From: JAGOZV01 sp964622895
Lineage (GTDB): Bacteria; Patescibacteriota; Saccharimonadia; Saccharimonadales; Saccharimonadaceae
Assembly: GCA_964622895.1 (NCBI GenBank)
Contig: CAZUSB010000017.1
Location: 1 to 13,295, forward strand
Direction: 5' to 3'
DNA length: 13,295 bases
This document shows, one piece after another, positions 4,781-12,869 of this stretch (positions are counted from its first letter, which is position 1; each line of letters begins with the position of its first letter). The position numbers and the translations under genes were made by a program. Under the pieces are notes generated by a model, which saw only the letters and a list, made by a program, of their open reading frames with translations, was not told the origin of the DNA and did not search any database.

Positions 4781-6649
4781 ATGCCAGCTAAACACCAGCA
4801 TAAAAAACCAAAGAAGCCGCAAAATAAGCTATTAAAAACAGGTTTATTTTGGCTTATTAGTCTATTAATGATAGTTTCGTTATTTTCTCTATTTTCCCCA
4901 CAGAGCAATCTCAAAGAGGTGCCGATTTCTACTGTTATTCAGCAAGCAAATAGCGGTGACATCAAGCAGCTACAAGTGCAGGGAAATGAAGTTACGATTA
5001 CCGAAAAAGGAAAAGACAAACCGACTCAGCGCAGCATTAAACAAGATGGTAGTCTACAGGATCAGGGGCTGAAAGAGAATGCGCCAGTTGAGATAAAAAT
5101 CATTCAACCATCACAAGGTGGTGAAATGGTTTGGAATTTGGCGATTATTCTCATCCCAACTGTGGTGATAATAGGCTTTTTTGTCTTTATGATGCGTCAA
5201 GCTCAAGGTCAAAATAATCAAGCGATGGGTTTTGGCAAGTCAAAAGCCAAGCTATATGGGACTGACAAAGAAAAAGTTAATTTTAGTGATATCGCAGGCA
5301 ATGATTCAGCCAAGCAAGATCTAGAAGAGGTTGTAGATTTTCTAAAACATCCTAAAAAATATCGTCAATTAGGCGCCAAAATTCCAAAAGGCGTCTTGCT
5401 CGTCGGTAGTCCAGGAACAGGTAAAACCATGCTGGCAAGAGCCGTGGCTGGCGAAGCCAATGTGCCGTTTCTTAGTATCTCTGGTTCAGAGTTTGTGGAG
5501 ATGTTTGTTGGCGTTGGTGCGTCTAGGGTGCGTGATCTGTTTATCAAAGCCAAGAAAAACGCCCCAGCGATTATATTTATAGACGAAATTGATGCAGTCG
5601 GGCGCCGCCGTGGTAGTGGTATGGGCGGTGGACATGACGAGCGTGAACAAACGCTAAATCAGATTCTTGTAGAAATGGATGGCTTTGAGACTGATACAAA
5701 CGTTATTGTACTTGCAGCAACAAACCGAGCAGACGTTTTAGACCCTGCTCTCCTACGTCCAGGTAGGTTTGATCGTCGGACAAATATTATGTTGCCAGAA
5801 AGAAAAGACCGTGAAGCAATCTTGAAGGTGCATTTTAAAAACAAGCCAATAGATAAATCTGTCAATCTAGATAAACTTGCGGCTAAAACTGCAGGCTCAT
5901 CTGGTGCGGATCTTGCCAATATTGCCAATGAGGCGGCAATTATTGCAGCACGTGCAAATTCAAAGGTCATCACAAACGACCACCTAACCGAAGCTTTTGA
6001 AAAAGTGGCCATAGGACCAGAGCGAAAGTCAAAGATAATGAGTGATCACGAACGAGAATTAACAGCTTATCATGAAGCTGGTCATGCGATAGTCGGGCAT
6101 ATCTTGCCAGATAGCGATCCAGTGCACAAGGTGACTATTATCCCGCGTGGTGGTACGGGTGGAGTGACATGGTTCTTGCCCCCAGAAGACAAGGGTTATA
6201 CTAGTATCGTAGAATTCAAGGATATTTTGGCGCGAGCGATGGGCGGGCGTATCGCCGAAGAGATAAAGTACGGTACCGACAAGGTAACGACTGGTGCTGG
6301 GTCAGACCTGCGTATGGCGACGAATATCGCACGAGATATGGTGATTGAGCAAGGCATGGGTGATGACCTTCGTGATCAAGTTTTTCATGAAGCAAGCGGC
6401 GGCGGAATGGTTTTTGATAAACTGACTCAAGAGCGACCATATAGCGACGATACTGCCCGAAAGATTGACGAAAATGTCAAAAAATTACTAGAAGAAGCCT
6501 CAGACAGAGCGAGAAAAGTTCTAAAAGCCAATATCAAAAGCCTAGACGCTTTGGCTGAAGCGCTATTAAAAGAAGAAACCCTAGAAGAAGAAGCGGTGGA
6601 CGAGATCTTAAAGGATTCTGAGTTGCCAAAAGGGGCCGAACTTTATTAG
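4781..6649 (+). CDS. ftsH: ATP-dependent zinc metalloprotease FtsH
   Basis: 622 residues, normal for the family. FtsH is a membrane-anchored AAA+ hexamer that pulls out and degrades misfolded membrane proteins and some regulators. In order: a basic N-terminus, TM1 (about 21-39), an extracytoplasmic domain (40-115), TM2 (about 116-138), the AAA module and the protease. Walker A is GSPGTGKT (209-216, with S where P is usual), the pore loop MFVGVGA is at 241-247, Walker B IIFIDEID at 264-271, and the second region of homology ATNRADVLDPALLRPGRFDR at 313-332. The zinc site HEAGH is at 431-435 and the third ligand is probably D509. The C-terminus is acidic and helical. The start has a clear AAGGA Shine-Dalgarno. 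murJ follows after 19 bases, so they are probably co-transcribed. Confidence 0.98.
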   Translation: MPAKHQHKKPKKPQNKLLKTGLFWLISLLMIVSLFSLFSPQSNLKEVPISTVIQQANSGDIKQLQVQGNEVTITEKGKDKPTQRSIKQDGSLQDQGLKENAPVEIKIIQPSQGGEMVWNLAIILIPTVVIIGFFVFMMRQAQGQNNQAMGFGKSKAKLYGTDKEKVNFSDIAGNDSAKQDLEEVVDFLKHPKKYRQLGAKIPKGVLLVGSPGTGKTMLARAVAGEANVPFLSISGSEFVEMFVGVGASRVRDLFIKAKKNAPAIIFIDEIDAVGRRRGSGMGGGHDEREQTLNQILVEMDGFETDTNVIVLAATNRADVLDPALLRPGRFDRRTNIMLPERKDREAILKVHFKNKPIDKSVNLDKLAAKTAGSSGADLANIANEAAIIAARANSKVITNDHLTEAFEKVAIGPERKSKIMSDHERELTAYHEAGHAIVGHILPDSDPVHKVTIIPRGGTGGVTWFLPPEDKGYTSIVEFKDILARAMGGRIAEEIKYGTDKVTTGAGSDLRMATNIARDMVIEQGMGDDLRDQVFHEASGGGMVFDKLTQERPYSDDTARKIDENVKKLLEEASDRARKVLKANIKSLDALAEALLKEETLEEEAVDEILKDSELPKGAELY

Positions 6650-6668
6650 TTTATCGTCGGAATAATAT

Positions 6669-8303
6669 ATGGGACGATTTAAAAGCGCCGTAGCCTTAGC
6701 CAATAAAAAGTTGTCGCTTAAATTAGCGGCAACTGTTCTTGCTAGTGCGACACTTTTGTCTAGTATGCTTGGTCTGTTTCGCGATCGCCTGCTCAACTCC
6801 ATGTATTATGACACCTACAAAACCGGACTGGATGCTTATACTGTAGCGTTTACTGTGCCGGATTTCATGTATTTTATACTAGTTTCAGGAGCTTTGAGTG
6901 TTACCTTTATCCCGGTATTAAATCAGCGACTCGCTTCAGGCAACAAGCAATCGGCATGGGAACTATCGTCTAGCTTACTAAACTTCATGGCCATGACCAC
7001 CCTGATTGCTAGTGTATTTATCATCATTTTCGCTGAACCGTTGGTTCAATATGTAGTCGGCTCAGGATTAGATGAAGCTAGTCGGGCACTCGCCTCTTCA
7101 ATGATGCGGGTAGTGGCCGTCAACCCATTTCTATTTGCAATAGCGACTATTATCGCCAGTATGCAACAGGCAATTGGACGCTTTGCCTTTTATGCGATGG
7201 CGCCAGCAATTTATAATATTGGTATCATCATCGGAGCGCTGTTTTTCACTAGTGGTATAAATATTTTCGGCTGGCAGATTTTTGACGGAGGAATAATGGG
7301 CGTTGCACTAGGAGTGGTGCTTGGGTCAATCCTGCAACTATTAGTCAGTAGTATTGGCTTGATCGGTATGGGCTTTGATTATCGCATGAAAATTTACACT
7401 AAAAATATTGGCTTTAGAAAAGTTTTGCGACTTTTGCCGGCGCGCAGCATGGACCAAGGGTTTGACTATATCAATGGTATTGTTGAAATAAATATCGCAT
7501 CACATTTACAGGCAGGAAGTGTTCGTGCTTTTCAACAGGCGCAGACACTAGCAAATGTGCCCGTCAATCTCATCGGAGTGGCTATTTCTACAGCAGCCTT
7601 CCCAAAAATGACCGAACGACTTGGTCAAGGACGCCCAGATTTATTTAAAAAAGAATTGCAGTCGGTTTTACGGGTAATTATTTGGCTCGCTTTGCCAGTT
7701 TCAGTAATTGCCTTTTTTGGACGAGGCTATTTGGTTAGTTTTATCAAAAATGGTGGCGACGCTTTGATGGCAAACATACTAGGGATATTGGCGATTGCTA
7801 TATTATTTAGGTCAATCTATCATATATCAGCACGGTCATTTTATGCACGACAAGACACAAAGACACCGCTTTATATTTCATTTTTTGCTGTCGGTCTCAA
7901 TATCGCATTGGCGGTTTTTCTAGCGCTTCATCTAAAAGCGGGAGTCTATGGGCTAGCCTGGGCGGCTTCTTTAGCAGCGTTCTTGGAGGTGATAATCTTG
8001 TTCTCTGTAATGTCTCGACAAATCCCCGGATTGTTTGATGGTGATTTTTGGCGCTCAATCTTAAAGATGGTTTCAGCAGTTGGCTTTATGTCAATCGTGG
8101 CATATCTATCGGTTTTGGCATTTCCGCTATCAATCAATGACCAAAGTTTCTTTTTGGTATTTCCAAAATTTGTCATCATAACTATACTGAGCCTAGCGAC
8201 CTATTTATTGTTTAGTTATTTGTTAAAAATCAAAGAGGTTTACCCGATTATTGAAAAGATTAACCAAATATTATTTACAGGATTAAGAAAAAATGACAAA
8301 TAG
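6669..8303 (+). CDS. murJ: MurJ/MviN-family lipid flippase
   Basis: 544 residues with about 14 membrane segments. MurJ flips lipid II, the peptidoglycan precursor, across the cytoplasmic membrane. The family signature is clear: LGLFRD (34-39), GLDAYTVAF (53-61), SGALSVTFIPVL, and GVAISTAAFPKM in the middle of the protein. By eye alignment with E. coli MurJ, R24 and D39 are kept (R38, D55), but the cavity residues R18, R52 and R270 correspond to S32, Y68 and T293, so lipid II binding may differ or another substrate may be moved. The start has a weak GGA seven bases upstream; translation may depend on ftsH, which ends 19 bases before. The last 11 bases overlap lepA, pointing to a common transcript. 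The family call is firm; the exact substrate is less so. Confidence 0.92.
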   Translation: MGRFKSAVALANKKLSLKLAATVLASATLLSSMLGLFRDRLLNSMYYDTYKTGLDAYTVAFTVPDFMYFILVSGALSVTFIPVLNQRLASGNKQSAWELSSSLLNFMAMTTLIASVFIIIFAEPLVQYVVGSGLDEASRALASSMMRVVAVNPFLFAIATIIASMQQAIGRFAFYAMAPAIYNIGIIIGALFFTSGINIFGWQIFDGGIMGVALGVVLGSILQLLVSSIGLIGMGFDYRMKIYTKNIGFRKVLRLLPARSMDQGFDYINGIVEINIASHLQAGSVRAFQQAQTLANVPVNLIGVAISTAAFPKMTERLGQGRPDLFKKELQSVLRVIIWLALPVSVIAFFGRGYLVSFIKNGGDALMANILGILAIAILFRSIYHISARSFYARQDTKTPLYISFFAVGLNIALAVFLALHLKAGVYGLAWAASLAAFLEVIILFSVMSRQIPGLFDGDFWRSILKMVSAVGFMSIVAYLSVLAFPLSINDQSFFLVFPKFVIITILSLATYLLFSYLLKIKEVYPIIEKINQILFTGLRKNDK

Positions 8304-10098
8304 TTCAAAAAATATCCGGAACTTCTGTATTATCGCTCATATTGATCATGGCAAATCAACGCTGGCCGATCGGATGATGGAGCTAACCAATACTGTCTTA
8401 AAACGTGATATGAAGTCACAGTTACTTGATAGTATGGAGCTTGAGCGTGAGAAAGGCATTACGATTAAGCTAAAGCCGGTTACTATGAAATATCACTCTC
8501 CAAATGACGAAAAAGAATATGAATTAAATCTAATTGATACGCCGGGTCACGTTGATTTTAGCTATGAAGTTTCCCGAAGTTTACAGGCGTGTGAAGGGGC
8601 AGTTTTGGTAGTTGACGCAAGCCAGGGAATTCAGGCGCAAACTCTTGCAAATGTATATTTGGCGATGGAGCAAGACCTAGAAATTATTCCAGTCTTAAAT
8701 AAAGTGGACCTGCCGGCGGCCGATGTGCCTCGTGTCTCAAAAGAAATCATTAACTTACTTGGATGCAAGCAAGAAGATATTTTGCAAATTAGTGCAAAAA
8801 CCGGTCAAAATGTAAACCAGGTCTTGGATCAAATCATAGAAAAAGTTCCGGCGCCGACTGGACAAGCCGATGCACCGTTACGCGCTTTGATTTTTGATAG
8901 CTATTATGATGATTATCGTGGCGTGATTTTGTATGTGCGAATTGTTGATGGTTCACTCAAGAAAAACCAACAAATACAGATGATGGCAACTGACGCAAAA
9001 GGCATAGCTTTAGAAATTGGTCAACTTTCCCCAGAGATGCGAGAAAAAGGGATTTTAGAAACAGGAGATATTGGCTATATCGTCACCAACCTCAAGACGA
9101 CTCGTGATGCAAAAGTTGGTGATACAGTTACCTCCTCCCCGATTGCCGAAAGCACGAAGCCACTGCCGGGCTACAAAAATGTCCAACCTTTCGTCTATGC
9201 AGGTTTTTTCCCGGTGTCAAACGACGAGTATAATTCGCTAAAAGAAGCGGTAGAGAAATTATCCTTGAGTGATAGTGCTTTGCAATTTGAACCAGAAAAT
9301 TCACCAGTCTTGGGCTTTGGTATACGAATCGGCTTTTTGGGACTTTTGCATATGGATATTATTCGCGAACGATTAGAGCGGGAGTATGACTTAGATTTAG
9401 TTATCACAAACCCCAGCACTGATTATCATATTAGACTAACAAATGGCGAGGATCACAATATCAAATCGGCGCGTGAATTACCGGATATGTCATTGGTTGC
9501 CGAAATAAAAGAGCCATGGGTTAATGGTGAGATTATTGTGCCGCGAGATTATATTGGTGGAGTATTAGGACTAATCGTCAACAAGCGTGGCATGCAAAAA
9601 AACTTAAGTTATATTGATGAACGGGCTGTTATTAGTTTTCAGGCTCCCCTAGCAAACCTATTAACCGACTTTTATGATCAGTTAAAATCAATTACTAGTG
9701 GCTATGGCTCGTTTAACTACGAGCTAAGTGGGTATCAGGCAGAAGATTTAGTGCGCGTTGATTTTTATGTAGCTGGTGAAATCGTAGACGCTTTGAGTGT
9801 TATGACTCACCGCACAGAGGCGGCTAGTCTGGGGCGTGATGTCGTTACAAAACTAAAAGACGTCATACCGAGACAAAACTTTAAAGTTGCTTTACAGGCG
9901 GGCATTGGTGGAAAATTTATCGCTCGCGAAGATTTGAGTGCTTTTCGTAAAGATGTGACGACCGGACTATACGGTGGTGATGTGTCACGCAAGAAAAAAG
10001 TTCTAGCAAAACAAGCAAAAGGCAAAAAACGAATGAAGCGTTTTGGTAAGGTTGATATTCCGTCAGAAGCCTTTATGGTTATGTTAAAACGTGATTAG
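8293..10098 (+). CDS. lepA: Elongation factor 4 (LepA), ribosome-associated GTPase
   Basis: 601 residues, the usual LepA length. EF4 is a translational GTPase that binds stalled or assembling ribosomes. The G domain has AHIDHGKS (15-22), the effector-region REKGITIK, DTPGH with its catalytic histidine, NKVD and an SAKTG segment. EF-G-like domains follow, then the LepA-specific C-terminal domain with GGDVSRKKKVLAKQAKGKKR near the end and the KVDIPSEAF segment just before the stop. LepA lacks the EF-G domain IV, and so does this protein. The ATG overlaps the end of murJ by 11 bases, with AGGA ten bases before it, so it is translated from the ftsH-murJ-lepA transcript. I see nothing unusual in its motifs. 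Confidence 0.98.
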   Translation: MTNSSKNIRNFCIIAHIDHGKSTLADRMMELTNTVLKRDMKSQLLDSMELEREKGITIKLKPVTMKYHSPNDEKEYELNLIDTPGHVDFSYEVSRSLQACEGAVLVVDASQGIQAQTLANVYLAMEQDLEIIPVLNKVDLPAADVPRVSKEIINLLGCKQEDILQISAKTGQNVNQVLDQIIEKVPAPTGQADAPLRALIFDSYYDDYRGVILYVRIVDGSLKKNQQIQMMATDAKGIALEIGQLSPEMREKGILETGDIGYIVTNLKTTRDAKVGDTVTSSPIAESTKPLPGYKNVQPFVYAGFFPVSNDEYNSLKEAVEKLSLSDSALQFEPENSPVLGFGIRIGFLGLLHMDIIRERLEREYDLDLVITNPSTDYHIRLTNGEDHNIKSARELPDMSLVAEIKEPWVNGEIIVPRDYIGGVLGLIVNKRGMQKNLSYIDERAVISFQAPLANLLTDFYDQLKSITSGYGSFNYELSGYQAEDLVRVDFYVAGEIVDALSVMTHRTEAASLGRDVVTKLKDVIPRQNFKVALQAGIGGKFIAREDLSAFRKDVTTGLYGGDVSRKKKVLAKQAKGKKRMKRFGKVDIPSEAFMVMLKRD

Positions 10099-10121
10099 TA
10101 TTAAACTACGACTAAACGTTG

Positions 10122-10127
10122 TATACT
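10122..10127 (+). promoter_or_regulatory. Possible -10 box for the MFS transporter gene
   Basis: TATACT lies in the 59-base gap after lepA, giving a predicted leader of about 24 bases that has no Shine-Dalgarno. There is no convincing -35 and no terminator after lepA, so read-through from lepA is equally possible. Confidence 0.35.
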
Positions 10128-10157
10128 TAATATTGACATAACCAATACCAAATAAAA

Positions 10158-11387
10158 ATGCTTAAAGATTTTGTAGTAAATGTATTTCTAAAAAGGCGAC
10201 ATTTTTGGCGCTATGCTGACTTTGACGATATCTCAAAACTATATACCGCTAGAGCGTTGAGAGATTTTTCGTTACGATTGGTGATGATTTTTGTCTCTAT
10301 TTATCTATATAATCTCGGTTATTCGCTCGCCTTTATTTTTGCTTATTTAGGAATTTATTATGCAATGAAGGTGCCAATGACAATACTAGCGGGCTATGCA
10401 GTAATCAGAATCGGACCGAGACATTCTACATTTTACGCAAATATATTATATATACCGACAATATTAGCGATGATTTTCCTGAGACCGCCGGATGAAATGA
10501 TGACAACTTTGTGGATACTAGGGGGGATTATATTGTTGCAGAGTTTTTCTGCTTCACTTTATGAATTCGCCATGATGTTAAACTACGCCAAGATGAAGGG
10601 TGCCAAGGGCGTTGGTAAGCAACTCGGCACTATGCAAATGCTTGAAAAAATCACGGGGATTGTGGCGCCAGTTGTCGGAGGTGTGATTGCCTCATGGTGG
10701 GGGCCGGAAGTTTTGATGGTGATTGCGTCAGTGATTTTAGGTTTAGCCGCCCTTCCCTTAGCGCGTACATCAGAGCCAATCAACAAGACGCAAAAAATTC
10801 GTTGGCGTAAATTTCCTTGGAAAAGAACATGGCGAAATATGCTATCTCAAGGAGCGGCAGGATTTGACTACATAACGTCAGGCTCAGTTTGGCAACTTTA
10901 TTTAGTTGTGGCAGTATTCGTTGCAAGCAAAGAAATTTATGCTGTTGTGGGTATTTTGTCATCTATTGCAACCTTTGCCGCTCTTATTTCGGCGTATGCT
11001 TTTGGTAAGTTGATAGATAGAAATAGAGGTAAGGAGCTATTAAAATGGGGGGTGTATTTCAAAGCTGTCACCAACTTTTTACGTCCGGCAATTGTCACTC
11101 CGATAGGTGCGGCTAGCACCAGTGCCGTTGCTGAAATTTCATCTACCGCCTATAGTCTAGCTTTTATGAGAGGGCTATACGATACAGCTGATCGTCATAG
11201 CTATAGGTTGAACTATTTGATGTTGATGGCTATAGCTTCTGATAGTGGAGCGGCTGTCGCCAGCTTTATTGCTATGCTATTTTTCCTTATAGCTGCACCC
11301 ACAACTGCCTTTGCCACATACTTCTTTTTGGCCGCTTTTGTTACTCTGATGATCGCTTCGCCAAAGTTTCCTCTTTATAAGCGCTAG
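10158..11387 (+). CDS. Major facilitator superfamily (MFS) transporter
   Basis: 409 residues with about 11-12 hydrophobic segments in two halves, joined by a basic central loop near 208-225 (KTQKIRWRKFPWKRTWRN). A loop with FGKLIDRNRGKELLKWG in the second half matches the MFS loop 2-3/8-9 motif (G-x-x-x-D/R-x-G-R-R/K), which supports the superfamily. The substrate cannot be read from the sequence; drug, sugar or peptide export are all possible. The N-terminus up to residue 33 is charged and cytoplasmic. The ATG lies in an A-rich stretch without a Shine-Dalgarno. The gene sits between lepA and the guanylate-kinase-like gene, whose promoter overlaps its last codons. Confidence 0.82.
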   Translation: MLKDFVVNVFLKRRHFWRYADFDDISKLYTARALRDFSLRLVMIFVSIYLYNLGYSLAFIFAYLGIYYAMKVPMTILAGYAVIRIGPRHSTFYANILYIPTILAMIFLRPPDEMMTTLWILGGIILLQSFSASLYEFAMMLNYAKMKGAKGVGKQLGTMQMLEKITGIVAPVVGGVIASWWGPEVLMVIASVILGLAALPLARTSEPINKTQKIRWRKFPWKRTWRNMLSQGAAGFDYITSGSVWQLYLVVAVFVASKEIYAVVGILSSIATFAALISAYAFGKLIDRNRGKELLKWGVYFKAVTNFLRPAIVTPIGAASTSAVAEISSTAYSLAFMRGLYDTADRHSYRLNYLMLMAIASDSGAAVASFIAMLFFLIAAPTTAFATYFFLAAFVTLMIASPKFPLYKR

Positions 11388-11403
11388 CATTTAATGCTAT
11401 ACT
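11375..11403 (+). promoter_or_regulatory. Promoter of the guanylate-kinase-like gene (leaderless)
   Basis: TTATAA (11375-11380), a 17-base spacer ending in TGC, and TATACT (11398-11403). The -10 ends five bases before the ATG at 11409, so the message should start at or very near the start codon. The -35 lies inside the end of the MFS gene. Confidence 0.65.
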
Positions 11404-11408
11404 TGGGT

Positions 11409-12107
11409 ATGGATATACGAACTCTTATTAAAAACTACCGCACACCTGCTCATGCGCAGGAAGCGGTAAAGTGCAGTAATATATTATTGTTAACAGGCGT
11501 TTCGGGTGCCGGAAAAGACGCCATCAAGCATAAATTGACCGCCAATAAAAAATACGGTGATATTATTTCTCATACTACTCGGCCACCTCGTATAAACAAT
11601 AAACATAATGAAAAAGACGGAGTAGACTATCATTTTACTGATGTAACGACGGTTGCTCGAATGCTTGAAAGAAACGAATTTATAGAAGCTAAATTGGTTC
11701 ATGGAACAATTTATGGTACGAGCCTGAAATCACTGCAGGCGGCCGCAAAAAACAGTATTGCAGTAACTGATATAGACGTACAGGGCGTAGAAGAGTATAA
11801 AAATATCGCATCGTCTGTCAAGGCAGTGTTTATTTTGCCTCCAAATTACAAAGAATGGCACAAGAGATTAAAGGCTCGTTATGAAAGCGAGGAGGCATTT
11901 TTAAGAGATTGGCCAAAGCGCAGAACAACAGCGATTAAAGAAATAAATATGGCACTTCGCTCGCCACACTATTATTTTGTAGTTAATGACAATCTAGACG
12001 ACGTCGTAAAAGAGGTCAAAAAATACGCCGAACAAGATGATTATGTCTATAATGACGAACCAGCTAGAGTAGTAGCGCATAATCTCTTGAAGAGCCTGAA
12101 CTTTTAA
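11409..12107 (+). CDS. gmk: Guanylate kinase-like protein
   Basis: 232 residues from the chosen ATG, against about 205 for typical guanylate kinases; the N-terminus is extended by about 22 residues. Guanylate kinase makes GDP from GMP and ATP. The P-loop is GVSGAGKD (30-37), with aspartate D37 where Ser or Thr normally follows the lysine. The GMP-binding parts are well kept: HTTRPPR, DGVDYHF, VHGTIYGT and TDIDVQG, then ILPP and a late RRTTAIKEI lid-region segment and VVNDNLDDVV. A GKD P-loop also occurs in phosphomevalonate kinases and phage-type dNMP kinases, so activity is plausible but specificity could differ. An upstream in-frame ATG at 11394 overlaps the -10 box and is rejected as the start. 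hrcA follows with its own promoter. Confidence 0.88.
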   Translation: MDIRTLIKNYRTPAHAQEAVKCSNILLLTGVSGAGKDAIKHKLTANKKYGDIISHTTRPPRINNKHNEKDGVDYHFTDVTTVARMLERNEFIEAKLVHGTIYGTSLKSLQAAAKNSIAVTDIDVQGVEEYKNIASSVKAVFILPPNYKEWHKRLKARYESEEAFLRDWPKRRTTAIKEINMALRSPHYYFVVNDNLDDVVKEVKKYAEQDDYVYNDEPARVVAHNLLKSLNF

Positions 12108-12108
12108 G

Positions 12109-12135
12109 TTGGCACTCGCATTGATTAACTGCTAG
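12109..12135. promoter_or_regulatory. CIRCE-like HrcA operator
   Basis: TTGGCACTC (12109-12117), exactly nine bases, then AACTGCTAG (12127-12135). Against the CIRCE consensus TTAGCACTC-N9-GAGTGCTAA the left arm matches 8 of 9 and the right arm 6 of 9, with the exact CIRCE spacing. It overlaps the hrcA -35 box, directly upstream of the gene for the repressor that binds CIRCE. Autorepression, relieved on heat shock, is the expected control. Confidence 0.75.
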
Positions 12136-12149
12136 TTTTGTGCTATAAT
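12121..12149 (+). promoter_or_regulatory. Promoter of the hrcA-grpE operon (leaderless)
   Basis: TTGATT (12121-12126), an exact 17-base spacer ending in TGC, and a perfect TATAAT (12144-12149). The -10 ends six bases before the ATG at 12156, so the transcript should begin at the start codon. The CIRCE-like dyad covers the -35. Confidence 0.82.
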
Positions 12150-12155
12150 GGTAGT

Positions 12156-12869
12156 ATGACAGAACGCCAAATAGCAATCCTTGAGGCAATTATAGAGCAA
12201 TATGCTGAGGTAGCAGTACCTGTGGGTAGTGTGACTTTAGCAAAATTGTTCAATGTTTCAAGCGCAACTATTCGCAGCGAAATGGCGAGACTAGAAGATA
12301 TGGGTCTGATTATGCAAACGCACTCCAGTTCTGGACGCGTACCGACCGATGCTGGTTATAGATTTTATGTCAATGGCATCACCGAGGAGCAGACATTTTT
12401 ACCTGTCCCCGGTAAAAACACCAGGGTACTTGAAGCGAGAATTCAACCGCAATTATCTGGACGTGCAGACAAAGCGATTCGTAGTGCTGTAGATGTTTTA
12501 GTGGAGTTGACGCAAAATCTTGGTCTTGCCACAATTGGTGATGAGCTCTATATGAATGGCATGGGGAACTTATTTAGTCAACCTGAATTTTTAGAAGGAA
12601 AACAAGTCCAGTCTATGGCCAGTCTTTTAGATAATCTTGAGCCGTGGTTGCGTGAAGCTGCGCCGAACGAACCGCTAAATGTATTTATCGGCAGTGAAAA
12701 CCCAGTTGGTAAAACCAGTGGAGCATCACTAATCGTCAGTCGCTTTTGCTCTCCATATAGTGATCGTAGTTATATCGGTGTGCTGGGACCTACCAGACAA
12801 AGCTACGAAAAAGTAATGAGTTTGGTGCGTCACGCCGGAAAGATGTTAGAGGAGTCGTTAAATGAATAA
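12156..12869 (+). CDS. hrcA: Heat-inducible transcription repressor HrcA, short form
   Basis: 237 residues from the ATG at 12156. HrcA binds CIRCE operators and represses chaperone genes. The N-terminal winged helix-turn-helix is well conserved (residues about 1-72: VGSVTLAKLF, SSATIRSEMARLEDMGL, SSSGRVPTDAGYRFYV). The C-terminal part keeps the GAF-like end with GVLGPTRQSYEKVMSLV. Most HrcA proteins are about 340 residues, so about 100 are missing from the middle, probably the inserted dimerisation domain and part of the GAF-like domain. A longer frame from a TTG at 12138 is rejected because it would translate the TATAAT box. It overlaps grpE by eight bases and has a CIRCE-like site and leaderless promoter upstream. 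Confidence 0.95.
   Translation: MTERQIAILEAIIEQYAEVAVPVGSVTLAKLFNVSSATIRSEMARLEDMGLIMQTHSSSGRVPTDAGYRFYVNGITEEQTFLPVPGKNTRVLEARIQPQLSGRADKAIRSAVDVLVELTQNLGLATIGDELYMNGMGNLFSQPEFLEGKQVQSMASLLDNLEPWLREAAPNEPLNVFIGSENPVGKTSGASLIVSRFCSPYSDRSYIGVLGPTRQSYEKVMSLVRHAGKMLEESLNE

Noticed and set aside
5365..6012. Minus-strand open frames inside ftsH, and similar frames inside lepA and other genes
   Set aside because: They lie wholly opposite strongly conserved genes and show no family features; they are shadows of the codon pattern.
11394..11408. Upstream ATG start for the guanylate-kinase-like gene
   Set aside because: This ATG is part of the extended -10 box TGCTATACT; the ATG at 11409 fits the promoter.
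12138..12155. TTG start giving a longer HrcA
   Set aside because: It would translate the perfect TATAAT box; HrcA homology starts at the ATG at 12156.
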